DNA of 10,632 nucleotides. Source: Candidatus Desantisbacteria bacterium CG2_30_40_21 (GTDB lineage: Bacteria > UBA9089 > CG2-30-40-21). Positions 1-6,590 of this stretch are shown one piece after another. Below the pieces are notes generated by a model. It ran no database searches, was not told the origin of the DNA, and saw only the letters and a program-made list of their open reading frames with translations. The position numbers were made by a program, and so were the translations under genes. Every line of letters begins with the position of its first letter. Within the stretch, counting starts at the first letter, position 1. The stretch is taken from contig MNYI01000100.1 in assembly GCA_001873945.1 (NCBI GenBank), positions 1 to 10,632 of the forward strand, written 5' to 3'.

Positions 1-348
1 TTTGAGGAAAAAACAGAGGAAATCGATTTGGGTGGAGAAAAGCCTTTCTCTAAGCTTAATGCCCATTTGATGCATATAAAAAAAGATGATCAAGATGAAT
101 TGGTTCTTAATTGGTATATGGCCGGCACAATGGTTGCATCTAATTTTTATCTTCACCAGCTTAATTTTGTGCTGAAACAGATAACAAACCATAATAGCCC
201 TGGAGCCATGATCCGTGTTTCAACCCCGCTGATTAAAGGGGATATTAAAACAGGGCTGGAAAGAGAGAAACGGTTCTTAAAGGAATTAAGTCCGTTTTTA
301 TCACAACATCTTTTTGAAAGAAAGGGGAAAAAGACTACAGAAAAATAA
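1..348 (+). CDS. epsI: EpsI / DUF3485 exosortase-associated protein, C-terminal part
   Basis: The frame is open from base 1 and ends with TAA, so this is the 3' end of a gene starting outside the window; a TTG at 28 is only an internal codon. The visible 115 residues match what I know of the end of the EpsI family: a WY-containing strand followed by a short turn (NWYMAGTMVAS), then an amphipathic helix, then the conserved GAMIRVSTPL strand, and a closing helix with LSPFLSQHLF. EpsI proteins accompany exosortases, the membrane transpeptidase-like enzymes that process PEP-CTERM-type proteins in exopolysaccharide loci. The domain may also occur fused to the C-terminus of an exosortase, and this fragment cannot tell the two apart. 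The polysaccharide-lyase gene downstream agrees with an exopolysaccharide locus. Recognition is from memory of the family pattern, without an alignment. Confidence 0.75.
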   Translation, partial: FEEKTEEIDLGGEKPFSKLNAHLMHIKKDDQDELVLNWYMAGTMVASNFYLHQLNFVLKQITNHNSPGAMIRVSTPLIKGDIKTGLEREKRFLKELSPFLSQHLFERKGKKTTEK

Positions 349-368
349 TTCATTGGCAAGCAAGGGTA

Positions 369-388
369 AACAGGCAGGAATGCCTGTT
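369..388. repeat. perfect 8-bp hairpin between epsI and the membrane-protein gene
   Basis: AACAGGCA (369-376) and TGCCTGTT (381-388) are exact reverse complements around a GGAA loop. The surrounding GGTAA and CTAC can extend the stem with a bulge. No U-run follows, so it is not a classical intrinsic terminator. It may be an intergenic repeat or an RNA-processing hairpin that separates epsI from the next cistron. Confidence 0.6.
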
Positions 389-422
389 CTACTATCTGTT
401 TCCATCTGTAGTTAATAAAAAA

Positions 423-1295
423 ATGAAGGAAAGTTTTACTGATAAGTTGTTTTTTTGTGGTGAGGTTTGGAAAGTATCCTTTAAGAGCATGTGGCAATGT
501 CCAGCTATATTTCTACCCTTTGCTATTATTACCCTGTGTGAACTACTCCTTTTGGTTGTTTTATTGCTCTCACCCCATCCGATACTGGAACCTTTGCTTT
601 GTCCACCCATACGGAAATTTTTTGGGGAGATGTTTCTGCATTATCCCTATAATTTTTCATTACTTCCAACATTATTTGAATATGTATCCTTACCCTTAAC
701 CCTGTTGCTGATGCCATTAATGTGTGCAGTAACAGTAGGAATGGTAGCTCGTAGTGTCAATGGGAAAAAGGCAAGTTTTGGAAAAAATCTTGGGTTGGGT
801 ATGAAAAAGTATATGTCCTCTTTATCCTTATGGATAATTGTGCTTATTATCTATATTGGCATTTTCCTATTTCTTAAATTTTTAGCATTACAATGCTATC
901 CACCTGCCATGGCAAAGGTTCTTCATATACCTTCATGGAGGATGTTTACAATTTGCCAATACCTAAGTCTGTTTATTTGTTTACTGGTGGAGCCCTTTCT
1001 GGCTTATAGCATCCCTGTATTGATATTAGAAAAAAAGAAATTGTTTTCAGCCATAAAAGAGGGACTAATTGTTGGTTGGTCTTTGTATCTTCCAACCCTT
1101 GTGTTGATTGCGATTCCCACCTTATTAGGTGCTTGTCTGGTTCTGGTCAAACAAAAAATGCTTTCTTTTTTTATCAATCTTTTACCAGAAAGCGTTCTGG
1201 GTGTAATGGTTGGTGGGTTTATTTTGACACTATTTATCGGGGTGTTGATAACTACCTCCTTGACCGCATTATTTCTGATTAAAAGGCAGGATTAA
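423..1295 (+). CDS. uncharacterised six-helix inner-membrane protein
   Basis: This 290-residue protein is almost entirely hydrophobic. Likely membrane segments lie near residues 27-50, 80-108, 134-156, 175-202, 221-242 and 258-286. Short basic loops separate them, such as NGKKASFGKN around 113-122 and EKKK around 203-206. The stretch AIKEGLIVGWSLYLPTL before the fifth helix resembles the repeated amphipathic-helix-then-TM pattern of GPDPase-membrane-type and DUF975-like integral proteins. That is only a pattern likeness, and I do not assign a family. The start at 423 has no strong Shine-Dalgarno sequence (an A-rich run precedes it); ATG at 489, after AAGAG, is an alternative that would remove 22 residues. 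The stop codon directly abuts the ATG of the TPR lipoprotein, so the two are probably translationally coupled and may work together. The position after epsI suggests a role in polysaccharide export or anchoring, which is inference. Confidence 0.8.
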   Translation: MKESFTDKLFFCGEVWKVSFKSMWQCPAIFLPFAIITLCELLLLVVLLLSPHPILEPLLCPPIRKFFGEMFLHYPYNFSLLPTLFEYVSLPLTLLLMPLMCAVTVGMVARSVNGKKASFGKNLGLGMKKYMSSLSLWIIVLIIYIGIFLFLKFLALQCYPPAMAKVLHIPSWRMFTICQYLSLFICLLVEPFLAYSIPVLILEKKKLFSAIKEGLIVGWSLYLPTLVLIAIPTLLGACLVLVKQKMLSFFINLLPESVLGVMVGGFILTLFIGVLITTSLTALFLIKRQD

Positions 1296-2198
1296 ATGAA
1301 TAATGTTTTTAGGGGTATTACAAGTCGTGTTTTTATCTGTATTATAGGATTATTAATATTGTCCGGCTGTAGCAAGGAATATCTGGCCGAAAGGATGTAT
1401 TGGTACGCTAATAAGCTATATGCTGAGATTATAAAAAATCCGGATAAAGCCTCTGAAATCAAGACAAAAATGACCATAGGTGCTTTTCAGGATATCCTAC
1501 GAGCTTATCCGGAATGGGATAATGCTTCTCAACTTCAGTTTAATATTGCTAATATCTATTTCTTAAAGAAAAAATATCCACAGGCAAGAAAAGAATTTAG
1601 AAAATTACAGGATACATACCCAGAGCAGATAAATATGTGTCTTCAGTCTCAAATAGCTATTGGTCGCACATATGAGATGGAAAAGAAATGGAATAAGGCA
1701 TTAGCCTGCTATCAAAAGATCATCACAGACTATCCTGTCAGTTATCCAGCAATGCAACTCTTGCGATATATTGGGGATTATTATGATGCCTATAAACAGG
1801 ATGATAAGGCACAGGAGGCTTATGCTCAGGCAATTAATCATTATGAGCGACTTATTCATGATTATGTGGGAACACAAGTAGAATTGGTTTCATGGGAATT
1901 TATTATAGATATCTATAAAAAGCAAAAACAATATGATAAAACATTGGAAACATTGCAACGAATAATAGATGCTCATCCTGAAAGTAATCGGGCAGCTGTT
2001 GCCTTATACGAAATAGCCACAATGTATTCGGATGCCCTTAAAAAACCTGAGCAGGCTTTTGGATATTATAAGAGCTTTGTCACAAAGTATCCTGAGCATA
2101 AATTGGTGAAATCTGCTAAAACAAAGATGGAATCTATTGCTCTGTCCTTTCCTATGTTGGAATTAAAAATTCCAAGTGGTACAAGAACTACAGAATAA
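1296..2198 (+). CDS. TPR-repeat lipoprotein of the exopolysaccharide block
   Basis: The 300-residue protein begins with a basic N-terminus, a hydrophobic stretch (about 12-22) and the lipobox LSGC with Cys25, so it should be lipidated and anchored in the membrane facing the periplasm. The rest is helical TPR-like repeats. Clear ones begin near QFNIANIYFLKKKYPQARKE, IAIGRTYEMEKKWNKALACY, FIIDIYKKQKQYDKTLETL and ALYEIATMYSDALKKPEQAF, each ending in a Y/HPE-type turn (TYPE, DYPV, AHPE, KYPE). This resembles the periplasmic BamD/YbgF-like or PEP-CTERM-associated TPR lipoproteins that scaffold envelope complexes. The ATG directly follows the stop of the upstream membrane-protein gene (TAAATG), with AAAAGGCAGG as a plausible ribosome site inside that gene. 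It is probably coupled to the membrane protein and may be its periplasmic partner. The partner assignment is inference. Confidence 0.85.
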   Translation: MNNVFRGITSRVFICIIGLLILSGCSKEYLAERMYWYANKLYAEIIKNPDKASEIKTKMTIGAFQDILRAYPEWDNASQLQFNIANIYFLKKKYPQARKEFRKLQDTYPEQINMCLQSQIAIGRTYEMEKKWNKALACYQKIITDYPVSYPAMQLLRYIGDYYDAYKQDDKAQEAYAQAINHYERLIHDYVGTQVELVSWEFIIDIYKKQKQYDKTLETLQRIIDAHPESNRAAVALYEIATMYSDALKKPEQAFGYYKSFVTKYPEHKLVKSAKTKMESIALSFPMLELKIPSGTRTTE

Positions 2199-2355
2199 TC
2201 AGAAATATTCAGCATAAAGAACACAAAAGGCACAGAGAAAGAAATAATGATCCCGCTATCATCTCCCCTGTGGGTTGTTCCCTTGTCCCTTGCATTTCTT
2301 CCTATTTTCTGTATCTTTGTCAGCTATTAGAGTAGTATCATCAAGGGGGTAATTT
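2199..2355. other. intergenic spacer with degenerate CACAAAG/CACAGAG repeat
   Basis: This 157-base gap lies between the TPR lipoprotein and the lyase. Around 2217-2241 it carries AAAGAACACAAAAGGCACAGAG, a degraded relative of the palindromic element at 7677-7766. I see no convincing promoter: a TTGTCA/TATCAT pair has only 13 bases between its parts. Confidence 0.4.
2343..2350 (+). promoter_or_regulatory. ribosome-binding site that fixes the GTG start of the lyase
   Basis: AAGGGGGT sits five bases upstream of the GTG at 2356. It supports GTG rather than a downstream ATG as the start, and the residues right after the GTG already match the usual N-terminus of the family. Confidence 0.65.
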
Positions 2356-4548
2356 GTGAGTTTGTTGCATATTTTTCGTAAACTTAACAAGATGTCTCCT
2401 CAGGAGATTACCTTTAGATGTAGAGGATTGGTCTACGAACAACTTGAAAGGCTCAAGCACTCGGGTCCATTGTCTGATGGAGCCTTTTTCCGTGCCCTGA
2501 ATGTAAAAGATACATCCTCACAAGCCCTATGGAATTATATCCGAAAAAGAGAAAATGTCGTTTTTTTTATTGATGAACATAATAAACAAGCCACAATTGA
2601 GACAATAAACAAGCAGTATCCGCAGCTTATTCAGCAAGCAAGAGAACAAGCGAACAAGATATGCAGGCATGAGTTTTCTTTTTTGGGTATTCAGGTTAAC
2701 TATGAGGATAAGATACCTTGGACAAGTGACCCTGTCAGCACGAAAAAATGGCTCCAGAAGTTTTACGCAGATGTAAATATCTTTGATAGGGAAATTGGGG
2801 ATGTTAAGTATGTTTGGGAGCTAAACCGCCATCAGTTTTTCGTAGACTTGGGTAAGGCATACTGGCTCTCTGGTGATGAACGATATGCTCAAGAGTTTTT
2901 TGGACTAATTAATAGCTGGATAGATGATAACCCTTATAAAATGGGGGTAAATTGGACCAGTGCTCTGGAAGTGGCTGTTAGAAGTATCTCCTGGATATGG
3001 GCATATCATTTTTGCCTTTTTTCGTCCTCTTTGACGCAGGAAACAAATCTGAAGATATTGAAATCCATTTACCAGCATGCTGAGTACCTCGAAAATCACC
3101 TCTCTTTTTACTCCAGCCCATATAATCATCTTATTGGAGAATTATCAGCCTTATTTATAATAGCCACTGTCTTCCCTGAGTTCAAAAGAGCCAGCCTTTG
3201 GAGAGAAAAAAGCTGGAAAATACTCAAGAATGAGGCAGGGAAACAGTTTTATCAGGATGGCATCATTGTGGAGCAGGCAACATTCTACCAGCATTTTACC
3301 CTTGGATTTTATCTCATGGTTGCCTTGTTAAGGGAGATGAATGAGCAACAGGGGTCAGGGGTCAAGGGTCAGGGGTCAGATAAGGTGTGGCATATAATTG
3401 AGAAGGCAATGGAATCTTCCATGTATCTGACCAGACCAGATGGATTACTTCCCATGATTGGTGATATAGATAATGCTCGTTCAATTTATATTGAAAACCC
3501 TCCCATGTGGGATTTTCGTGCTTTTTTATCTACCGGAACAGTGCTTTTTAATCGTGGTGATATGAAAAAGGTTGCGGAAGAGCTATCCTCGGGTAAAGGT
3601 TTTGATGAGGATTCCTTGTGGTTGCTTGGGATAGATGGCATGAAAAAATATCAGGAAATTGATAGTGTTTATCCAGAGGTTACCTCAAAGGCATTGGATG
3701 AGAGCGGATATTACATCATGAGAAGCAACTGGATGAGGGATAGCAATTACCTTTGCTTTGATTGCGGAGAGATAGCAGTAGGGCTGTTTCAAGATTCTAC
3801 ACCCTCTGCAGCACACGGTCATGCGGATATATTATCATTTGAGTTGTCTGCATTTGGACGGCCTATGATTATTGACCCTGGCTTTTATACCTATCATGGG
3901 GATGAACGACTGCATTATTATTTCAGACAAACAAAGGCACATAATACTATTACAATTGATGGACAATCTCAGGCTCAAGAGGCAGGGAAACTAAGCTGGT
4001 CCCATGCACCTGACCATTATCCGAAGAAATGGATAAGCAATAAGGACTTTGATTTTGTAGAGGGCTCTCATGATGGATACAAGAGACTGGCTGACCCTGT
4101 AATTCACAGAAGGGCTATCTTGTTCAAAAAAGAGGGAGCAACTCTATCGCCTGAATATTGGATTATTCGGGATTATCTTGATGGAAATAGGGAGCATCTT
4201 GTAGAAAGCTTCTTTCATTTTGCACATGGTATAGCCCTGAATATTCAGGGAAGGGATATTGTTGCCCAGAGTAGTGCGGAAGCAGGAATATTGATTCAAA
4301 CAATAGTTCCTCATCAAGCTATGATGGTGGATATTATTGATACCGGAAATATTCCGGATGGTGGTTGGATAGCACCTGGCTATGGTTTCTTGATTCGTGC
4401 CCCAATACTAAGGTATCAGGCAAGGGTAAAATTGCCCTTTGAGATGACAACTATTATTTATCCGTTCAAGGGTAACATTCCGCCAAGTATTAGCCCGGAA
4501 CTGATACAGGAAGGTCTTCGATTGATGGCAGAGAATGAGAAGGTTTGA
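2356..4548 (+). CDS. heparinase II/III family polysaccharide lyase
   Basis: This 730-residue protein begins at GTG with the typical N-terminal helix (KLNKMSPQEITFRCRGL). An alpha/alpha-barrel follows to about residue 400, and then the beta-sandwich heparinase II/III domain. Candidate active-site features are N257-H258 (YNHLIGELS), Y311 in the EQATFYQHF helix, and H487-G-H489-A-D491 (HGHADILSFEL). The IDPGFYTY strand and the signature AHNTITIDG with H529-N530 come next. The family cleaves uronic-acid-containing polysaccharides by beta-elimination. I see no signal peptide, as is common for the exopolysaccharide-locus members, so the site of action is uncertain. Its position in an epsI-linked block suggests trimming or turnover of the cell's own polymer rather than scavenging. 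A heptamer repeat interrupts the barrel domain in frame at 3351-3378. Substrate cannot be read from sequence. Confidence 0.9.
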   Translation: MSLLHIFRKLNKMSPQEITFRCRGLVYEQLERLKHSGPLSDGAFFRALNVKDTSSQALWNYIRKRENVVFFIDEHNKQATIETINKQYPQLIQQAREQANKICRHEFSFLGIQVNYEDKIPWTSDPVSTKKWLQKFYADVNIFDREIGDVKYVWELNRHQFFVDLGKAYWLSGDERYAQEFFGLINSWIDDNPYKMGVNWTSALEVAVRSISWIWAYHFCLFSSSLTQETNLKILKSIYQHAEYLENHLSFYSSPYNHLIGELSALFIIATVFPEFKRASLWREKSWKILKNEAGKQFYQDGIIVEQATFYQHFTLGFYLMVALLREMNEQQGSGVKGQGSDKVWHIIEKAMESSMYLTRPDGLLPMIGDIDNARSIYIENPPMWDFRAFLSTGTVLFNRGDMKKVAEELSSGKGFDEDSLWLLGIDGMKKYQEIDSVYPEVTSKALDESGYYIMRSNWMRDSNYLCFDCGEIAVGLFQDSTPSAAHGHADILSFELSAFGRPMIIDPGFYTYHGDERLHYYFRQTKAHNTITIDGQSQAQEAGKLSWSHAPDHYPKKWISNKDFDFVEGSHDGYKRLADPVIHRRAILFKKEGATLSPEYWIIRDYLDGNREHLVESFFHFAHGIALNIQGRDIVAQSSAEAGILIQTIVPHQAMMVDIIDTGNIPDGGWIAPGYGFLIRAPILRYQARVKLPFEMTTIIYPFKGNIPPSISPELIQEGLRLMAENEKV
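3351..3378 (+). repeat. in-frame tandem heptamer (RGGGTCA x4) inside the lyase gene
   Basis: Four consecutive units GGGGTCA, GGGGTCA, AGGGTCA and GGGGTCA are followed by GA. They encode the low-complexity Gly/Ser stretch QGSGVKGQGS in a loop between two barrel helices. This is unlike the surrounding helical sequence and looks like a repeat that has invaded the coding region without breaking the frame. Confidence 0.8.
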
Positions 4549-4563
4549 CAAATAACAGTAGTG

Positions 4564-5751
4564 TCATACCGGCAACTGGCTCATACCAAAGATTGGCAAA
4601 AGAATGGCTGATACGATTCCTGCAACAACTATTCCCATGATCAATATCATGGCTGGCTCCAAAAAGGCAACGATGCGAAATATTTGATTCTGTAAGGTAG
4701 TATCGTAGGTATCTGCTACGGTCATCAACATTTGTTTCAAGTTGCCCATTTCCTCTCCACAAGCAACCATCTGAATCATTAATTCTGGAAATATCTTTGT
4801 TTCTCGAAGTGGGATGGCTATTCCGGATCCCTCCTGTATCTTGTTTTGAACGATCTCTATTCGTTTAATCACAATACTATTAGCTGTGCTATATTTGGCA
4901 ATCTTAACCGCATCAATAATAGTTATCCCTCCATCTAAAAGGGTTGTCATGCTTCTACAAAATTTGGCGGCAATAGATAGTTTTATCAAAGATCCAATCC
5001 AGGGGATTATTAAAAGACATCCATCAAATATGCTACGGCCAATTTTTGTTTTCAGGGCAAGCCTATACCCAATAATTCCTCCGACCAGAAGGCAGGCAAA
5101 TATCCACCAATAACCACTCATGGCGTGACTTATCCATAATAATATCTGGGTTGGAACAGGAAGAGCCTCTCCCATCTGCTGGAAGATAGAGGCAAATCTT
5201 GGAACAACAAAAATCAAAACAGTTGCAATAACTCCTGCTCCAACACTAATCATCAAAAAGGGATAGATTAGCATGGATATTATTTGTGATCTTAATGTCT
5301 CCTGTTTTTTGAAAAGTTCTGTTATTCTTTCCAGAGCCAGATTCAGGGTGCCGCTTGCCTCTCCAATACGGATCATAACTATTTCAAGGTTTGAAAAAAG
5401 GTGCGGATAGGCAGACAAGGCAGTAGAAAGACTGTTGCCCTTTTGGACATTCTCTTTTATTTGACAAAGAACCTCTTTTGTTTGTCTGTGTTCAGTAATT
5501 TTAATAAGGATGTCTAACCCCTTATCAATATTCATCCCTGCATTCAGGAGACTGGAAAGTTGCCCGAATAAATAAGCCAGCCTTTTTCTTTTAAGCCTGA
5601 AAAGGGTATTGTCCTTTTTGGGCTTTATCTTTATTGGACAAAGTCCTTTTTGTCGGAGGGATTCCACAACGGATAACTCTGTTTCTCCAGAACTAATCCC
5701 TTCACGGATAATGCCGTCTTTATCGGCTGCTTTATAGATAAATGTGGGCAT
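4564..5751 (-). CDS. type II secretion / type IV pilus GspF-PilC family inner-membrane protein
   Basis: From MPTFIYKAADKDG, the standard N-terminus of the family, the protein has 395 residues, a normal family length. An ATG five codons upstream (5766) has no ribosome site, whereas the ATG at 5751 has GAGG nine bases before it, so 5751 is preferred. Two T2SSF domains are visible. The first starts at LFGQLSSLLNAGMNIDKGL with the GxxL-type helices and GEASGTL. The second starts at AAKFCRSMTTLLDGGITI and contains GEEMGNL. Membrane segments lie near 162-190, 215-235 and 367-390. GspF/PilC forms the inner-membrane platform that couples the cytoplasmic ATPase to pseudopilus or pilus assembly. No ATPase, pseudopilin or secretin gene is visible, so this copy is isolated here. 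Its stop lies 15 bases from the stop of the convergent lyase gene, with no terminator between them. Confidence 0.93.
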   Translation of the reverse strand: MPTFIYKAADKDGIIREGISSGETELSVVESLRQKGLCPIKIKPKKDNTLFRLKRKRLAYLFGQLSSLLNAGMNIDKGLDILIKITEHRQTKEVLCQIKENVQKGNSLSTALSAYPHLFSNLEIVMIRIGEASGTLNLALERITELFKKQETLRSQIISMLIYPFLMISVGAGVIATVLIFVVPRFASIFQQMGEALPVPTQILLWISHAMSGYWWIFACLLVGGIIGYRLALKTKIGRSIFDGCLLIIPWIGSLIKLSIAAKFCRSMTTLLDGGITIIDAVKIAKYSTANSIVIKRIEIVQNKIQEGSGIAIPLRETKIFPELMIQMVACGEEMGNLKQMLMTVADTYDTTLQNQIFRIVAFLEPAMILIMGIVVAGIVSAILLPIFGMSQLPV

Positions 5752-5775
5752 ATTCTTGCACCTCATTCAAAGAAT

Positions 5776-6380
5776 TCAGGAGTCAGAAGTCAGAAGCTCC
5801 TGCACCATCCTCAAAATAGCATTATCAGCCTCATTACACGCATCGGACGACTGCCTTGCCTGCAATTGATCGACAGGCTGTTAGGTTTATCGGAAATAGT
5901 CATTCCTATATACCCTGACTCAAGGGTAGGTTTCAAATATCGTTCCTCAAAATTTTCGTGGCTATTGAGACGAAGAATATCTTGAATCTGCTTCCTACTC
6001 ATATCTCCATGCAACGCAAGAACAACACGACGAATTTCCTCTGTGACTTGCCCTGTGACGATCTCAATCGCTCGTTCTGGCTTACGCCGAATAGTAGTAA
6101 CAAACCCATCTGTTAGTTTGAACTCAGGCTCTTTAAGACCGGCTTTACGGCAAAGTTCAATCATATCAAGAATGCCAGTTCCCATTCTTTCAATATATTT
6201 TGTCAAATAAAGCGGTTCTGCCAATAAAGGATTTCCTGGAACCGATCCATGAGAATGCCGCAATTTCTCCAGCGTAAGTGTTGAAGGAAGCGTTCCTGGA
6301 TTCCAGACCTCAAGCCTGTCCGCAAACAACATCACCTGTTCCTTCTGAACGCTACTAATAAATACCCTATGATTGTCCAT
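5776..6380 (-). pseudogene. decayed DUF4062 / ATP-binding (COG2865-like) gene with internal deletion
   Basis: The open frame runs 6380 to 5811 (189 codons), but it is a chimera of non-adjacent parts of one protein type. The first 14 residues, MDNHRVFISSVQKE, are the classic start of DUF4062 (TIR-like) proteins. The sequence then jumps straight to QVMLFADRLEVWNPGTLP, the second half of the GHKL/AlbA-type ATP-binding module, and continues through NPLLAEPLYLTKYIERMGTG and EPEFKLTDGFVTTIRR into a winged-helix tail. Known full proteins with this layout have several hundred residues in between: the rest of DUF4062, the AlbA_2-like region and the REAIVNAVAHRDY motif. All of that is absent. After DKPNS the family tail is also lost; the next frame runs on to a stop at 5776 and includes the AGTCAGA repeat. 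I infer a pseudogene made by an in-frame deletion plus a scrambled 3' end. Expression of a short remnant cannot be excluded. Confidence 0.75.
5779..5799. repeat. short direct repeat AGTCAGA x2
   Basis: AGTCAGA is repeated twice just upstream of the GspF-type gene, within GGAGTCAGAAGTCAGAAGCTCC, whose ends GGAG/CTCC are complementary. It is the same style of 7-base GTCA-containing repeat as the one inside the lyase gene. Confidence 0.5.
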
Positions 6381-6516
6381 GAGACTTCTCCAGTAATTGT
6401 TCGATATTATACATCATCACCGTAACAGCCCAGTCCGGTTCCTGTGTAAATGGCTTTTGAATGTAGTGAGGGCTGTCCACACAATCCCCATCAATGGTTA
6501 CAATCGCTGTAACCGT
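6367..6516 (-). pseudogene. unidentified open fragment overlapping the DUF4062 start
   Basis: On the minus strand a frame is open from just after a TGA at 6517-6519 to a TAG at 6367-6369. It reads ...GDCVDSPHYIQKPFTQEPDW... and ends ...EQLLEKSHGQS. Its stop overlaps the ATG of the DUF4062 remnant (ATGGACAATCATAG), the spacing normally seen between coupled genes. Only ATG/GTG codons near 6412-6420 could start it, giving about 16 codons. I think it is the 3' end of an upstream partner gene that has been lost, but I do not recognise the family. Confidence 0.3.
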
Positions 6517-6576
6517 TCACAGGAGCACGAAGATTGTCCTTCTTGCGGCTGTCATTTAGAGGCTGCGAACGGTTAC
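6496..6576. repeat. GTAACC-based inverted repeats (possible mobile-element end)
   Basis: GTAACCGTTC (6509-6518) and GAACGGTTAC (6567-6576) are perfect 10-bp inverted repeats facing each other across 48 bases. GGTTAC (6496-6501) also pairs with GTAACC (6509-6514) across seven bases. The GTAA-type termini recall ends of some insertion sequences such as IS66 relatives. No transposase and no target duplication are seen, so this may be a remnant or a small non-autonomous element. It separates the dead DUF4062 gene from the ABC ATPase. Confidence 0.4.
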
Positions 6577-6590
6577 TTTTCTTTTATGTT

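Noticed and set aside
2316..2336. sigma-70 promoter in front of the lyase
   Set aside because: TTGTCA and TATCAT are separated by only 13 bases, too short for a normal promoter.
5752..5766. upstream ATG start for the GspF-type gene
   Set aside because: No ribosome site precedes it, and the family N-terminus begins at the next ATG, which has GAGG nine bases upstream.
5880..5886. GTTAGGT as an integron attC core
   Set aside because: It fits GTTRRRY, but no matching RYYYAAC partner or attC-like fold lies at the expected distance.
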